A stretch of DNA of 64,000 nucleotides from Corynebacterium endometrii. GTDB taxonomy: Bacteria > Actinomycetota > Actinomycetes > Mycobacteriales > Mycobacteriaceae. Of this stretch, positions 26,438 to 33,582 are shown piece after piece; the first letter of the stretch is position 1, and each line of letters begins with the position of its first letter. Location of the stretch: positions 1,550,001 through 1,614,000 of the forward strand of contig NZ_CP039247.1 of assembly GCF_004795735.1 (NCBI RefSeq), read 5' to 3'. Both the position numbers and the translations under genes were made by a program. The notes beneath the pieces were generated by a model, which saw nothing but the letters and a program-made list of their open reading frames with translations, did no database searches and was not told the origin of the DNA.

Positions 26438-27289
26438 CTAATGGGCTAACCGAACCGCGACATTGTCAATCAAGCGGGTGGCCCCCACGCGTGCTGCCAC
26501 GAGCAATCTATTATCCCCCACCCGGGGTTCGCCAAGATCGGCGCTGGTCAAGGCCACGTAGTCCAGATCTATCCCCTCGTGTTCCGCGAGCATTTCTTTA
26601 GCCTTAGCCACCACCTCTTCGGCACTGTCATATCCGGCAGCAACGTGAAGGGCGCGGGATAGCGCGCCGGCCAGCTTCCTCTCATCGTCGCTCAGGTACT
26701 GGTTGCGGGAGGATTTTGCTAGGCCTGAATCCTCCCGAACTATGGGCGCGCCAATGACCTCGACCGGGATGTTCAAGTCCTGAACCATCTGGCGGATGAG
26801 CAAAAGCTGCTGGTAGTCCTTTTCCCCGAAGACGGCGTGCGTGCAGCCCGTGATCTGGAAGAGTTTATTGACCACGGTCAGCACACCGGAGAAATGTGTA
26901 GGGCGGGATGCACCTTCAAGGATGGAACCGGCCTCCCCGGGATGAATCAGCGTGCGCGGCCCCTGTGGGTACATCTCCCGCGGGCTGGGGGCGAAAACCA
27001 GATCCGCCCCAACGTTGGATAGCTTTTCCACATCGGCATCCAGCGTGCGTGGGTATGAATCCAGGTCCTCGCCCTCAGCAAACTGCAACGGATTGACGAA
27101 GATGGAGACCACGACCACCGCCCCATCGATGCGCTGGGCGCGCTTGACCAGGGAAAGATGCCCCTCGTGCAGAGCCCCCATGGTGGGCACCAGGACTACC
27201 GGTGCGCCACCGCGGGCCCTGCGCAATTCGGAGATTTTTGTTCGGATCTGCTCAGTGGTGTTCGCCACTACGGGTTCGGTGATATTCAT
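26438..27289 (-). CDS. panC: Pantoate-beta-alanine ligase
   Basis: Joins pantoate and beta-alanine with ATP to form pantothenate. The 283-residue protein (ATG 27289) has the nucleotidyl-transferase motif VPTMGALHEGHLSL, FVNPLQF, the FGEKDYQQL loop and the second ATP motif SSRNQYL. A GTG two codons upstream is possible. TAGAAT lies 8 nt before the ATG, so panC may have its own leaderless promoter, apart from panB. Confidence 0.96.
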   Translation of the reverse strand: MNITEPVVANTTEQIRTKISELRRARGGAPVVLVPTMGALHEGHLSLVKRAQRIDGAVVVVSIFVNPLQFAEGEDLDSYPRTLDADVEKLSNVGADLVFAPSPREMYPQGPRTLIHPGEAGSILEGASRPTHFSGVLTVVNKLFQITGCTHAVFGEKDYQQLLLIRQMVQDLNIPVEVIGAPIVREDSGLAKSSRNQYLSDDERKLAGALSRALHVAAGYDSAEEVVAKAKEMLAEHEGIDLDYVALTSADLGEPRVGDNRLLVAARVGATRLIDNVAVRLAH

Positions 27290-27297
27290 GGGCACCG

Positions 27298-27303
27298 ATT
27301 CTA
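27298..27303 (-). promoter_or_regulatory. Putative -10 of panC
   Basis: TAGAAT on the minus strand, 8 nt before the panC ATG, within the 55-bp gap after tex. Confidence 0.45.
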
Positions 27304-27344
27304 TTCCCCTCGGCGGGCCGCGCGGGATTAATTCGCCCCCTTAA

Positions 27345-29669
27345 TTAGCGGCCGAATCCCGCCTTCTTCAACGCGTCCGCCAAGGAGCCGCCCGCGGCAT
27401 TTCCACCGGCCCGGCCACCGCCCTTGCCCCGGCCCTGGCCGCGGCCTTGGTTTCCACCCCGGGCGCGCTGCTGGCCGCCGCGTCCACGGTCACCGCCGCG
27501 GCCGGAGCGCTGAGGCTTGTTGTCCTGCCCCGGTTCGTCGTCAAGGCGCAGCGACAAGGAGATGCGCTGACGCTGAACGTCTACCTCCATCACCTTGACC
27601 TTCACCACCTGACCGGAGCGGACCACCTCGTGGGGATCGGAGATGAATTTATGGCTCATTGCGGACACGTGCACCAGGCCGTCTTGGTGCACTCCCACGT
27701 CGACGAACGCGCCGAAGGCCGCCACGTTCGTCACGGTGCCCTCCAAAACCATGCCCGGAACCAGGTCAGAGACCTTATTGACGCCTTCTTTGAAGGTAGC
27801 CGTGACGAATTCCGGACGGGGATCACGGCCTGGCTTGTCCAATTCGGCGATGATGTCCGTGACGGTGGGCACGCCGAAGGTGGCGTCGGCAAAGTCTGCG
27901 GGATTCAAGCCCTGCAAAGTGCGGGTATTGCCTATAAGTTCCCCCACGTCGAGGCCGGTAGACTCGGCAATCCGGGTCACAACCGGGTATGCCTCAGGGT
28001 GAACGGCCGAGGCATCCAGCGGATCCTTGCCACCATTGATACGGAGGAACCCGGCCGCCTGCTGGAATGCTTTTGGCCCCAGGCGTGGGACCTTTTTAAG
28101 CTCCTTGCGGGAGGCAAAGGAACCGTGCTCGTCGCGGTAGGCCACAATGTTGGCGGCAATGGTGGAATTAACGCCCGCGACGCGCTCTAGCAGCGGAACG
28201 GACGCGGTGTTCAAATCGACTCCCACGCCATTGACGGCGTCTTCCACCACACCGTCGAGGGTGCGCGCCAAGGCGGTCTGGTTGACGTCATGCTGGTACT
28301 GCCCCACCCCAATGGCCTTAGGGTCGATTTTTACCAGCTCCGCCAGAGGATCCTGCAGGCGGCGGGCGATGGATACTGCCCCGCGAAGGGACACGTCCAT
28401 AGAAGGGAATTCATCCGCCGCTAACTGCGAGGCGGAATACACCGATGCCCCGGATTCGGACACCACAACCGGGGTTGGGCGGGCGCCGCCAGCCTGGGCG
28501 ATGAGATCCGCAATTTCACCGGCGAGCTTCTCCGTCTCGCGCGAGGCCGTGCCATTGCCGATAGCCATAAGATCCACGGAGTGCGCGGCACACAGGCCCG
28601 CCAGGGTTTGGACGGACTGGGCCCATTGGTTTTGCGGCTGGTGCGGGTACACGATCGCGGTATCGAGCACCTTTCCTGTGGGGTCCACCACGGCGCATTT
28701 GACGCCATTGCGGTAGCCGGGGTCCAGCCCTAAGGTGGCGCGCTGACCCGCTGGGGCGGCCAGCAGCACGTCGCGCAGGTTAGTGGCGAAAACCTTAAGC
28801 GCGCCTTCCTCCGCTACTTCCTTCAGCCGCATGCGCACGTCGAGGCCGGAGGAAATGTAAAGCTTGGTGCGCCATCCCCAGTGCACGGCATCAGAGAGCC
28901 ACTTGCTGGAGGTATCCAGGCCGAACCGGTCCGCTATCATCCCCTCGTAGACAGCATCATCGCCGGCGTCCAGGTTGAGCTGAAGGACCCCCTCATTCTC
29001 GCCGCGGAACAGGGCCAGGATGCGGTGGGACGGCAAGCTGGAAAAAGGCTCCGAGAAATCAAAATAGTCCTTGAATTTGGCGCCCTCCGCCTCCTTGCCT
29101 TCGACCACGGAAGCGCCCATGGTGCCCTCAGTAAACATGCGCTCGCGCACCTCGCCCACGAGATCCGCATCCAGCGCGAAGCGGTCGATCAAGATGGAGC
29201 GGGCGCCATCCAACGCCTTCTTTGTATCCTCGAAGCCCTCCGTAACGTACTCCGCTGCCAGGGTCGCGGGATCCGCGGATGGGTCATCAATGAGGCTGTC
29301 CGTCAGCGGTTCCAGGCCGGCCTCGCGGGCGATGTCCGCCTTGGTCTTACGGCGCTTCTTGTACGGCAGGTACAGGTCTTCCAGGCGGGCCTTGGTCTCA
29401 CAGCCCAGGATGAGCGCCTTGAGCTCATCAGTTAGCTTGCCCTGTTCATCGATGGCCTGCATGATGGTCGCCTTGCGCTCCTCCAGCTCGCGTAGGTAGG
29501 CGGCGCGTTCTTCGATGGTGCGTAGCTGGGAATCATCCAGCCCGCCGGTCGCTTCCTTGCGGTAGCGCGCGATAAAGGGGACGGTATTTCCCTCAGCGAG
29601 CAGCTGGAGGGCGGTTTCAACTTGGCTTTCCTTGACGCCTAATTCGGCGGCGATGGTCGCTGCAATCAT
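27345..29669 (-). CDS. tex: Tex family S1 RNA-binding protein
   Basis: A conserved nucleic-acid-binding protein linked to transcription and stress tolerance in other bacteria. From ATG 29669 it has 774 residues: helical Tex N-domain with [17 protein letters not shown], a YqgF/RNase H-like domain ([17 protein letters not shown]), helix-hairpin-helix repeats, and an S1 domain ([20 protein letters not shown]). It ends in a glycine- and arginine-rich tail of about 50 residues, typical of high-GC relatives. I prefer ATG 29669 over GTG 29690 because TAAAAT lies 7 nt before it. It is divergent from the GntR gene. Confidence 0.93.
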   Translation of the reverse strand: MIAATIAAELGVKESQVETALQLLAEGNTVPFIARYRKEATGGLDDSQLRTIEERAAYLRELEERKATIMQAIDEQGKLTDELKALILGCETKARLEDLYLPYKKRRKTKADIAREAGLEPLTDSLIDDPSADPATLAAEYVTEGFEDTKKALDGARSILIDRFALDADLVGEVRERMFTEGTMGASVVEGKEAEGAKFKDYFDFSEPFSSLPSHRILALFRGENEGVLQLNLDAGDDAVYEGMIADRFGLDTSSKWLSDAVHWGWRTKLYISSGLDVRMRLKEVAEEGALKVFATNLRDVLLAAPAGQRATLGLDPGYRNGVKCAVVDPTGKVLDTAIVYPHQPQNQWAQSVQTLAGLCAAHSVDLMAIGNGTASRETEKLAGEIADLIAQAGGARPTPVVVSESGASVYSASQLAADEFPSMDVSLRGAVSIARRLQDPLAELVKIDPKAIGVGQYQHDVNQTALARTLDGVVEDAVNGVGVDLNTASVPLLERVAGVNSTIAANIVAYRDEHGSFASRKELKKVPRLGPKAFQQAAGFLRINGGKDPLDASAVHPEAYPVVTRIAESTGLDVGELIGNTRTLQGLNPADFADATFGVPTVTDIIAELDKPGRDPRPEFVTATFKEGVNKVSDLVPGMVLEGTVTNVAAFGAFVDVGVHQDGLVHVSAMSHKFISDPHEVVRSGQVVKVKVMEVDVQRQRISLSLRLDDEPGQDNKPQRSGRGGDRGRGGQQRARGGNQGRGQGRGKGGGRAGGNAAGGSLADALKKAGFGR

Positions 29670-29676
29670 TCGCACG

Positions 29677-29682
29677 ATTTTA
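29677..29682 (-). promoter_or_regulatory. Putative -10 of tex (leaderless)
   Basis: TAAAAT on the minus strand, 7 nt before the tex ATG at 29669. Confidence 0.5.
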
Positions 29683-29736
29683 GCAGTCACGCCCAGCGCG
29701 CCCCCTCACCGCCCCAATCGGAATCTACGGATCCCA

Positions 29737-29766
29737 TTGTACTAGTTGTGATAGTCGTGTTAGCAT
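29737..29766 (+). promoter_or_regulatory. Promoter and three tandem 9-bp repeats before the GntR gene
   Basis: TTGTACTAG, TTGTGATAG and TCGTGTTAG follow each other without gaps (29737-29763). The first begins with a -35-like TTGTAC; TAGCAT (29761-29766) is a -10-like hexamer 18 nt downstream and 7 nt before the ATG. A repressor sitting on these repeats would cover the whole promoter, so autoregulation by the GntR protein is likely. Confidence 0.55.
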
Positions 29767-29773
29767 TTGGGGC

Positions 29774-30133
29774 ATGCTCATCATCCTCGACCCGGCGGAC
29801 AATTCGCCGCTGTACTCGCAGATTGTTCGCCAAGTCATTCAGCAAATCTCCGCGGGGACCATCCGCCCCGGCGACCGCCTGCCCACGGCCGTGGAACTGG
29901 CGGAAACGCTAAATCTGAACCGCAACACCGTCCTGCAGGCCTACCGGCAGCTGCGAGACGAGGGCTGGCTCGAGCTGCGCCGCGGCCGGGGAACAATTGC
30001 CCGCAACCCCCTCGATGAGCCCCGCTACAGCCGTCTGGATTCCTTAATTGCAGAACTAACCCGGCTGGCACAGGCGGAGGGCATAAGCCTGAGGGAAGTC
30101 ACCGACGCACTAAGAAAGAAGGGCCTGGCGTGA
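29774..30133 (+). CDS. GntR family regulator (YtrA type)
   Basis: A 119-residue DNA-binding protein. The N-terminal winged helix (about residues 10-76) contains SAGTIRPGDRLPTAVELAETLNLNRNTVLQAYRQL, here given as its recognised features: the wing turn GDRLPT and the recognition helix with NRNTV. The short C-terminal part without a ligand domain is the YtrA subfamily. It overlaps the next gene by 4 bp (ATGA), so the two are co-translated. YtrA regulators usually repress their own operon, often an ABC transporter; here the partner is a DUF1648-type protein. Confidence 0.88.
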   Translation: MLIILDPADNSPLYSQIVRQVIQQISAGTIRPGDRLPTAVELAETLNLNRNTVLQAYRQLRDEGWLELRRGRGTIARNPLDEPRYSRLDSLIAELTRLAQAEGISLREVTDALRKKGLA

Positions 30134-31104
30134 TGGCTACATACTCGACCTCTAGGTTCTTTGCCACCATGGCCGCCCCCGCCTTCGGCGCGCTGGCCGC
30201 CGCGGGCGTGTGGGGCTCGACGGTCCTCGACCGCCTGCCGGAAGATACGGCAACCCATTTCAGGTCCAACGGAACCCCGGATGGATTCATGGACCCCGCC
30301 GGCGCGGTATTTGTACCCCTGGCCATAGGTTGCGTGGCAACCGCCGCGCTCATGTCGATGTTCCTATCCCCCACCACCCGCCAGGGCGGGCAAGCGCGAT
30401 GGCTGGCGGGAACCGCCTCCGGCCTGGGCGTATTCCTCGCCTTGCTCATCGTGCTGGTAACCGCTGCCAATCTGGATCTCACTAGCGGCGTCGATGCACG
30501 CTTGGGTTTTGGCGCCATTGCGTTAGCCCTCATCACCGGCCTCGTAATTGGTGTGGCGGTTGGGGTAATCATTACCCCGGCGCCAGCGCCGCGGGGTGCG
30601 GAGGGCCGGCCCGCCGGCGCGCGCGGTGACTTTGGCCGCAGTTTCACGCTCCCAGACGGCGCCACGGCCAGCTGGTTTGGTTACGCGCGGCCGGGCGCGG
30701 TGGTGTGGCTAATAGCAACGGGCACACTGCTGTCCATCCTGGTCATCGCCGCCATCATCCAGGACTGGCGGCCCATTATGGTCGTGTGCGTTGTGGCGAT
30801 CCTGGTGTGTGCCTCTAGCTACTTCAAGGTCTCCATTTCTCCCCGCGGTGTGCAGGCCAGCTCACTGGTTGGCTTTCCCCGCATTTTCATCCCCTTGGAG
30901 GACATAGAGGACGCGGAGGTCTCCAACGTCCACTTCGGCATGTGGGGCGGATGGGGCTGGCGCTGGGGCACCCGGGGCACGGGGCTTATCACCCGGGGAA
31001 CCGAAGCGCTGCGGGTCAACCGCACAGACGGCAAGATTTTGGAAATCACCTGCAACGAGCCGGCTACCGCAGCCGGTGTGGTCAACGCGCTCAAGCGTCG
31101 CTGA
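30130..31104 (+). CDS. DUF1648-like membrane protein
   Basis: A 324-residue membrane protein. The N-terminal segment has the DUF1648 pattern: a membrane helix, then LPEDTATHFRSNGTPDGF and a second helix. About four more membrane segments follow, and the C-terminal third is a soluble, PH-like region with VSISPRGVQ and IPLEDIEDAEV, rich in W and G near HFGMWGGWGWRWG. Such proteins are often paired with small GntR or ArsR regulators (as in B. subtilis SdpI-like contexts, where the relative gives immunity to a toxin). No toxin gene is seen here. The function is unknown. Confidence 0.75.
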   Translation: MMATYSTSRFFATMAAPAFGALAAAGVWGSTVLDRLPEDTATHFRSNGTPDGFMDPAGAVFVPLAIGCVATAALMSMFLSPTTRQGGQARWLAGTASGLGVFLALLIVLVTAANLDLTSGVDARLGFGAIALALITGLVIGVAVGVIITPAPAPRGAEGRPAGARGDFGRSFTLPDGATASWFGYARPGAVVWLIATGTLLSILVIAAIIQDWRPIMVVCVVAILVCASSYFKVSISPRGVQASSLVGFPRIFIPLEDIEDAEVSNVHFGMWGGWGWRWGTRGTGLITRGTEALRVNRTDGKILEITCNEPATAAGVVNALKRR

Positions 31105-31121
31105 GGGCACCGGAATGCCCG

Positions 31122-31994
31122 CTAGCGCGTGGACCAGCCCAAGGATTCGAGGAAGGCCAAATCATCCTTGTCCAGCACGGCGCCGTCTAAAAGCTCCGGG
31201 CGGCGTTCCAGCGTTTTCTTGAGTGATTGCTCGCGCCGCCACTTCTCCACCAAGCCATGATTGCCCGAGGTCAACACCTCCGGGACTTCCATGCCCCGCC
31301 ACTGGCGCGGCTTGGTATAGCTTGGGCCTTCGAGCAGGCCGTCGGAAAAGGAGTCCTCTTCGTGGGAGCGCTTATTGCCCAAGACTCCTGGTATAAGCCG
31401 CACAACGGCCTCCGCGATGACCAGGACGGCCACCTCCCCGCCGATGAGCACGTAGTCCCCGATGGAGACCTCGCGCACCCGGAAGCGCCGGGCCGCATCA
31501 TCAACCACCCGCTGGTCGATGCCTTCATAGCGGCCGCAGGCGAAGACGATATGGTCCTCATTGGACCAGGCTTGAGCATCCTCTTGGCTAAAGGGTTTGC
31601 CTGTCGGCGTGGGGACAATCAACAGCGGGAGGCTTGGATCCTCGCCGTCCCTGTGCTCGCGCTTTTCATACGGCGTGCGCTCCACCTCTTTCACATCGTC
31701 ATGGCGCGGCTTATTCAAATGCGGCAATGAAGACTCAAGCTCCACGGACTGGGAGGCCTTGCCGGTGCCAGCCGCCACATCGTCGAGCGCCGGGCCCCAG
31801 ACGGTGGGCTTCATGACCATGCCCGGTCCGCCACCGAAGGGTGAATCATCTACGGACTGGTGGACATCCGTCGCCCAATCACGCAGGTTGTGAACGCCAA
31901 CGCTGAGATCCCCCCGTTCTATGGCCTTGCCCAGCAGGGCGTGGCGGAGTGGGTCAAGGTACTCAGGGAAAATGGTGATTACATCGAGCCTCAC
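31122..31994 (-). CDS. trmD: tRNA (guanine-37-N1)-methyltransferase
   Basis: Methylates G37 next to the anticodon and prevents frameshifting. The 290-residue protein has the SPOUT trefoil knot with CGRYEGID and SIGDYVLIGGEVAVL, and a C-terminal domain with PSYTKPRQWRG. It is longer than the about 240-250 residues common elsewhere because of a polar insert (about residues 68-110: SQSVELESSLPHLN onward) before the knot, which seems usual in corynebacteria. The GTG start at 31994 overlaps the rimM stop (GTGA). Gene order rpsP-rimM-trmD is conserved. Confidence 0.95.
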   Translation of the reverse strand: MRLDVITIFPEYLDPLRHALLGKAIERGDLSVGVHNLRDWATDVHQSVDDSPFGGGPGMVMKPTVWGPALDDVAAGTGKASQSVELESSLPHLNKPRHDDVKEVERTPYEKREHRDGEDPSLPLLIVPTPTGKPFSQEDAQAWSNEDHIVFACGRYEGIDQRVVDDAARRFRVREVSIGDYVLIGGEVAVLVIAEAVVRLIPGVLGNKRSHEEDSFSDGLLEGPSYTKPRQWRGMEVPEVLTSGNHGLVEKWRREQSLKKTLERRPELLDGAVLDKDDLAFLESLGWSTR

Positions 31995-32497
31995 AGATCC
32001 AGCAGCCCCTCAGGCGGGGTGACGGTCAGCGTCCCCTCCTCCAAATCCACGTCAGGCACAATCGCCTCTACGAATGGAATGAGCACCTCATTGCCGTCGA
32101 TGTCTACTTCCAGCAGGGATTGCGCCGGCCCGTGGGTTACGCCCGTGACCTCACCAATGTCTTTGCCGTCATGGATGACGCGAAGGCCCTCAAGCTCGTG
32201 GTCATAGAAGCCATCATCGTCTGGGTCTTCCAGGGGGGCCGCGAAAAACTGCGTGCCGCGCAGGGAATCTGCGGCGGTGCGGTCCGCGATTTCTTCAAAC
32301 GTGATGAGCAGGCGCCCCTTGTGTGCGCGAACCGCCTTGATGGTCAGTTCATGCTCTTTCTTCCCCTGACGGCCATGCAAAACCTCCCCGAGGGCGAAGC
32401 GAATTTCTGGTTCATCTGTGGTGGACTCAACGGAGACCTCACCGCGAATGCCGTGGGACTTTATCACCCGGCCAATCATCAATTCCATGGCGTCCAT
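31991..32497 (-). CDS. rimM: 16S rRNA processing protein RimM
   Basis: Binds S19 and helps mature the 30S head. The protein has the RimM N-domain (LMIGRVIKSHGIRGEVSVE) and the PRC-barrel C-domain (DHELEGLRVIHDGKDIGEVTGV and EVLIPFVEAIV). ATG at 32497 gives 168 residues; ATG 32488 (MELMIG) is equally plausible and no ribosome-binding site decides. The frame reaches 32518. It overlaps trmD by 4 bp. The rpsP terminator lies upstream, so rimM-trmD may be expressed separately from rpsP. Confidence 0.93.
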   Translation of the reverse strand: MDAMELMIGRVIKSHGIRGEVSVESTTDEPEIRFALGEVLHGRQGKKEHELTIKAVRAHKGRLLITFEEIADRTAADSLRGTQFFAAPLEDPDDDGFYDHELEGLRVIHDGKDIGEVTGVTHGPAQSLLEVDIDGNEVLIPFVEAIVPDVDLEEGTLTVTPPEGLLDL

Positions 32498-32614
32498 GAT
32501 AACGGTATGCCCGCACAAGGAGACAACCGGACGCCCTGCCGTCTAGACGGGGCCGCCCCACAGTCCGCTGCCGCGGCTTGGCGCCATCATTCTCAAGGGG
32601 GCCGCAAATGACCA

Positions 32615-32651
32615 ATGCCGCCCCACGAGGCCGGTGGCCGTGGGGCGGCAT
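32615..32651 (-). terminator. Hairpin after rpsP
   Basis: A perfect 12-bp stem (32616-32627 with 32639-32650), 36 nt past the rpsP stop, with an inner GGCC/GGCC stem. T residues follow weakly on the minus strand. Confidence 0.8.
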
Positions 32652-32686
32652 GAAAAGCGCGTGCGCTCTAAGCGCGCGAGGCAGGA

Positions 32687-33202
32687 TTACTCAGCGGAGG
32701 AATCCGCGTTCTCCTCGGAAGCCTCGGCGGACTCTGCCTCGGCAGCAGCAGCCTCTTCCTCGGCCTTCTTTGCAGCCTCAGCCTCAGCAGCGGCCTTAGC
32801 CTCAGCCTCTTCCTTGGCCTTCTTCTTCTTTTCGGTGATCGCCTCGATGGTAGGACCGTTGTTGGCCTCGGCCAGGGCAGCGTTGAACAGGTCAAGCTTG
32901 GATGGCTTCTCCTCGGCAACCTTCAGGGTGCCCTCTGCACCTGGAAGGCCCTTGAACTTCTGCCAGTCACCGGTGATCTTCAGCAGCGCCAGAACAGGCT
33001 CGGTTGGCTGCGCGCCAACGCCCAGCCAGTACTGTGCACGCTCGGAATCGATCTTGATGAGGGATGGCTCCTGCTTTGGCTCGTAGATACCGATGTTCTC
33101 GATAGCCTTGCCGGAACGGCGGGTGCGTGCGTCAGCAACGATCACACGGTAGTGAGGGGTACGGATCTTGCCCATACGCTGAAGCTTGATCTTTACAGCC
33201 AT
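32687..33202 (-). CDS. rpsP: 30S ribosomal protein S16 with long acidic tail
   Basis: Small-subunit protein needed for 30S assembly. The ATG at 33202 (AAAGGAG 7 nt upstream) gives 171 residues. The first 85 carry the S16 fold, with [19 protein letters not shown] and IEPKQ-like IYEPKQEPS. The C-terminal half, about residues 115-171, is a charged run rich in Lys, Glu and Ala with almost no other residues, far longer than the 80-90-residue S16 of E. coli. Similar tails occur in other actinobacteria. Confidence 0.96.
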   Translation of the reverse strand: MAVKIKLQRMGKIRTPHYRVIVADARTRRSGKAIENIGIYEPKQEPSLIKIDSERAQYWLGVGAQPTEPVLALLKITGDWQKFKGLPGAEGTLKVAEEKPSKLDLFNAALAEANNGPTIEAITEKKKKAKEEAEAKAAAEAEAAKKAEEEAAAAEAESAEASEENADSSAE

Positions 33203-33582
33203 GATGGCTCCTTTTCTTAAGTCACTGGGCAGTTCATAGACACGCACATTATTTTCCTGTGCGCCGGTTCAGCCCTTGGATTTAACCTGCAGGTGACGTA
33301 CTGGCCGGCCATGGCCGGATACAGTGTTATGCAGGAAAAATATGAAATTTGCGGGGTCGCACGCCGCTAGCCGGTTAAGACGCTAGGACATACAACCTGA
33401 ATAATCTTACAGATCACGCGGGGAAAGCCAAATTCTTGGCGGATGAACGTGGCTAAGGGCTCCTATTCGATTCACGTGGGGTAGCCTATATCGGGCACAA
33501 GCAGTTCTACTCAATATGAGACTTTGGCAGTATCCCATTTCTGGATATCAATAAACGGCCGCTGCCATGCCGTCGAGGTTTC
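33203..33582. other. Divergent region between rpsP and the acyltransferase
   Basis: About 380 bp with no credible gene. It has a perfect 14-bp palindrome, CCGGCCATGGCCGG (33305-33318), and a possible acyltransferase promoter: TTGGCA (around 33525) and TATCAA (around 33546). The rpsP promoter could not be placed. Confidence 0.4.

Noticed and set aside
33305..33318. CCGGCCATGGCCGG palindrome as an operator
   Set aside because: GC-rich palindromes of this kind arise easily in such DNA; no link to a promoter could be made, so it is only noted in the gap entry.
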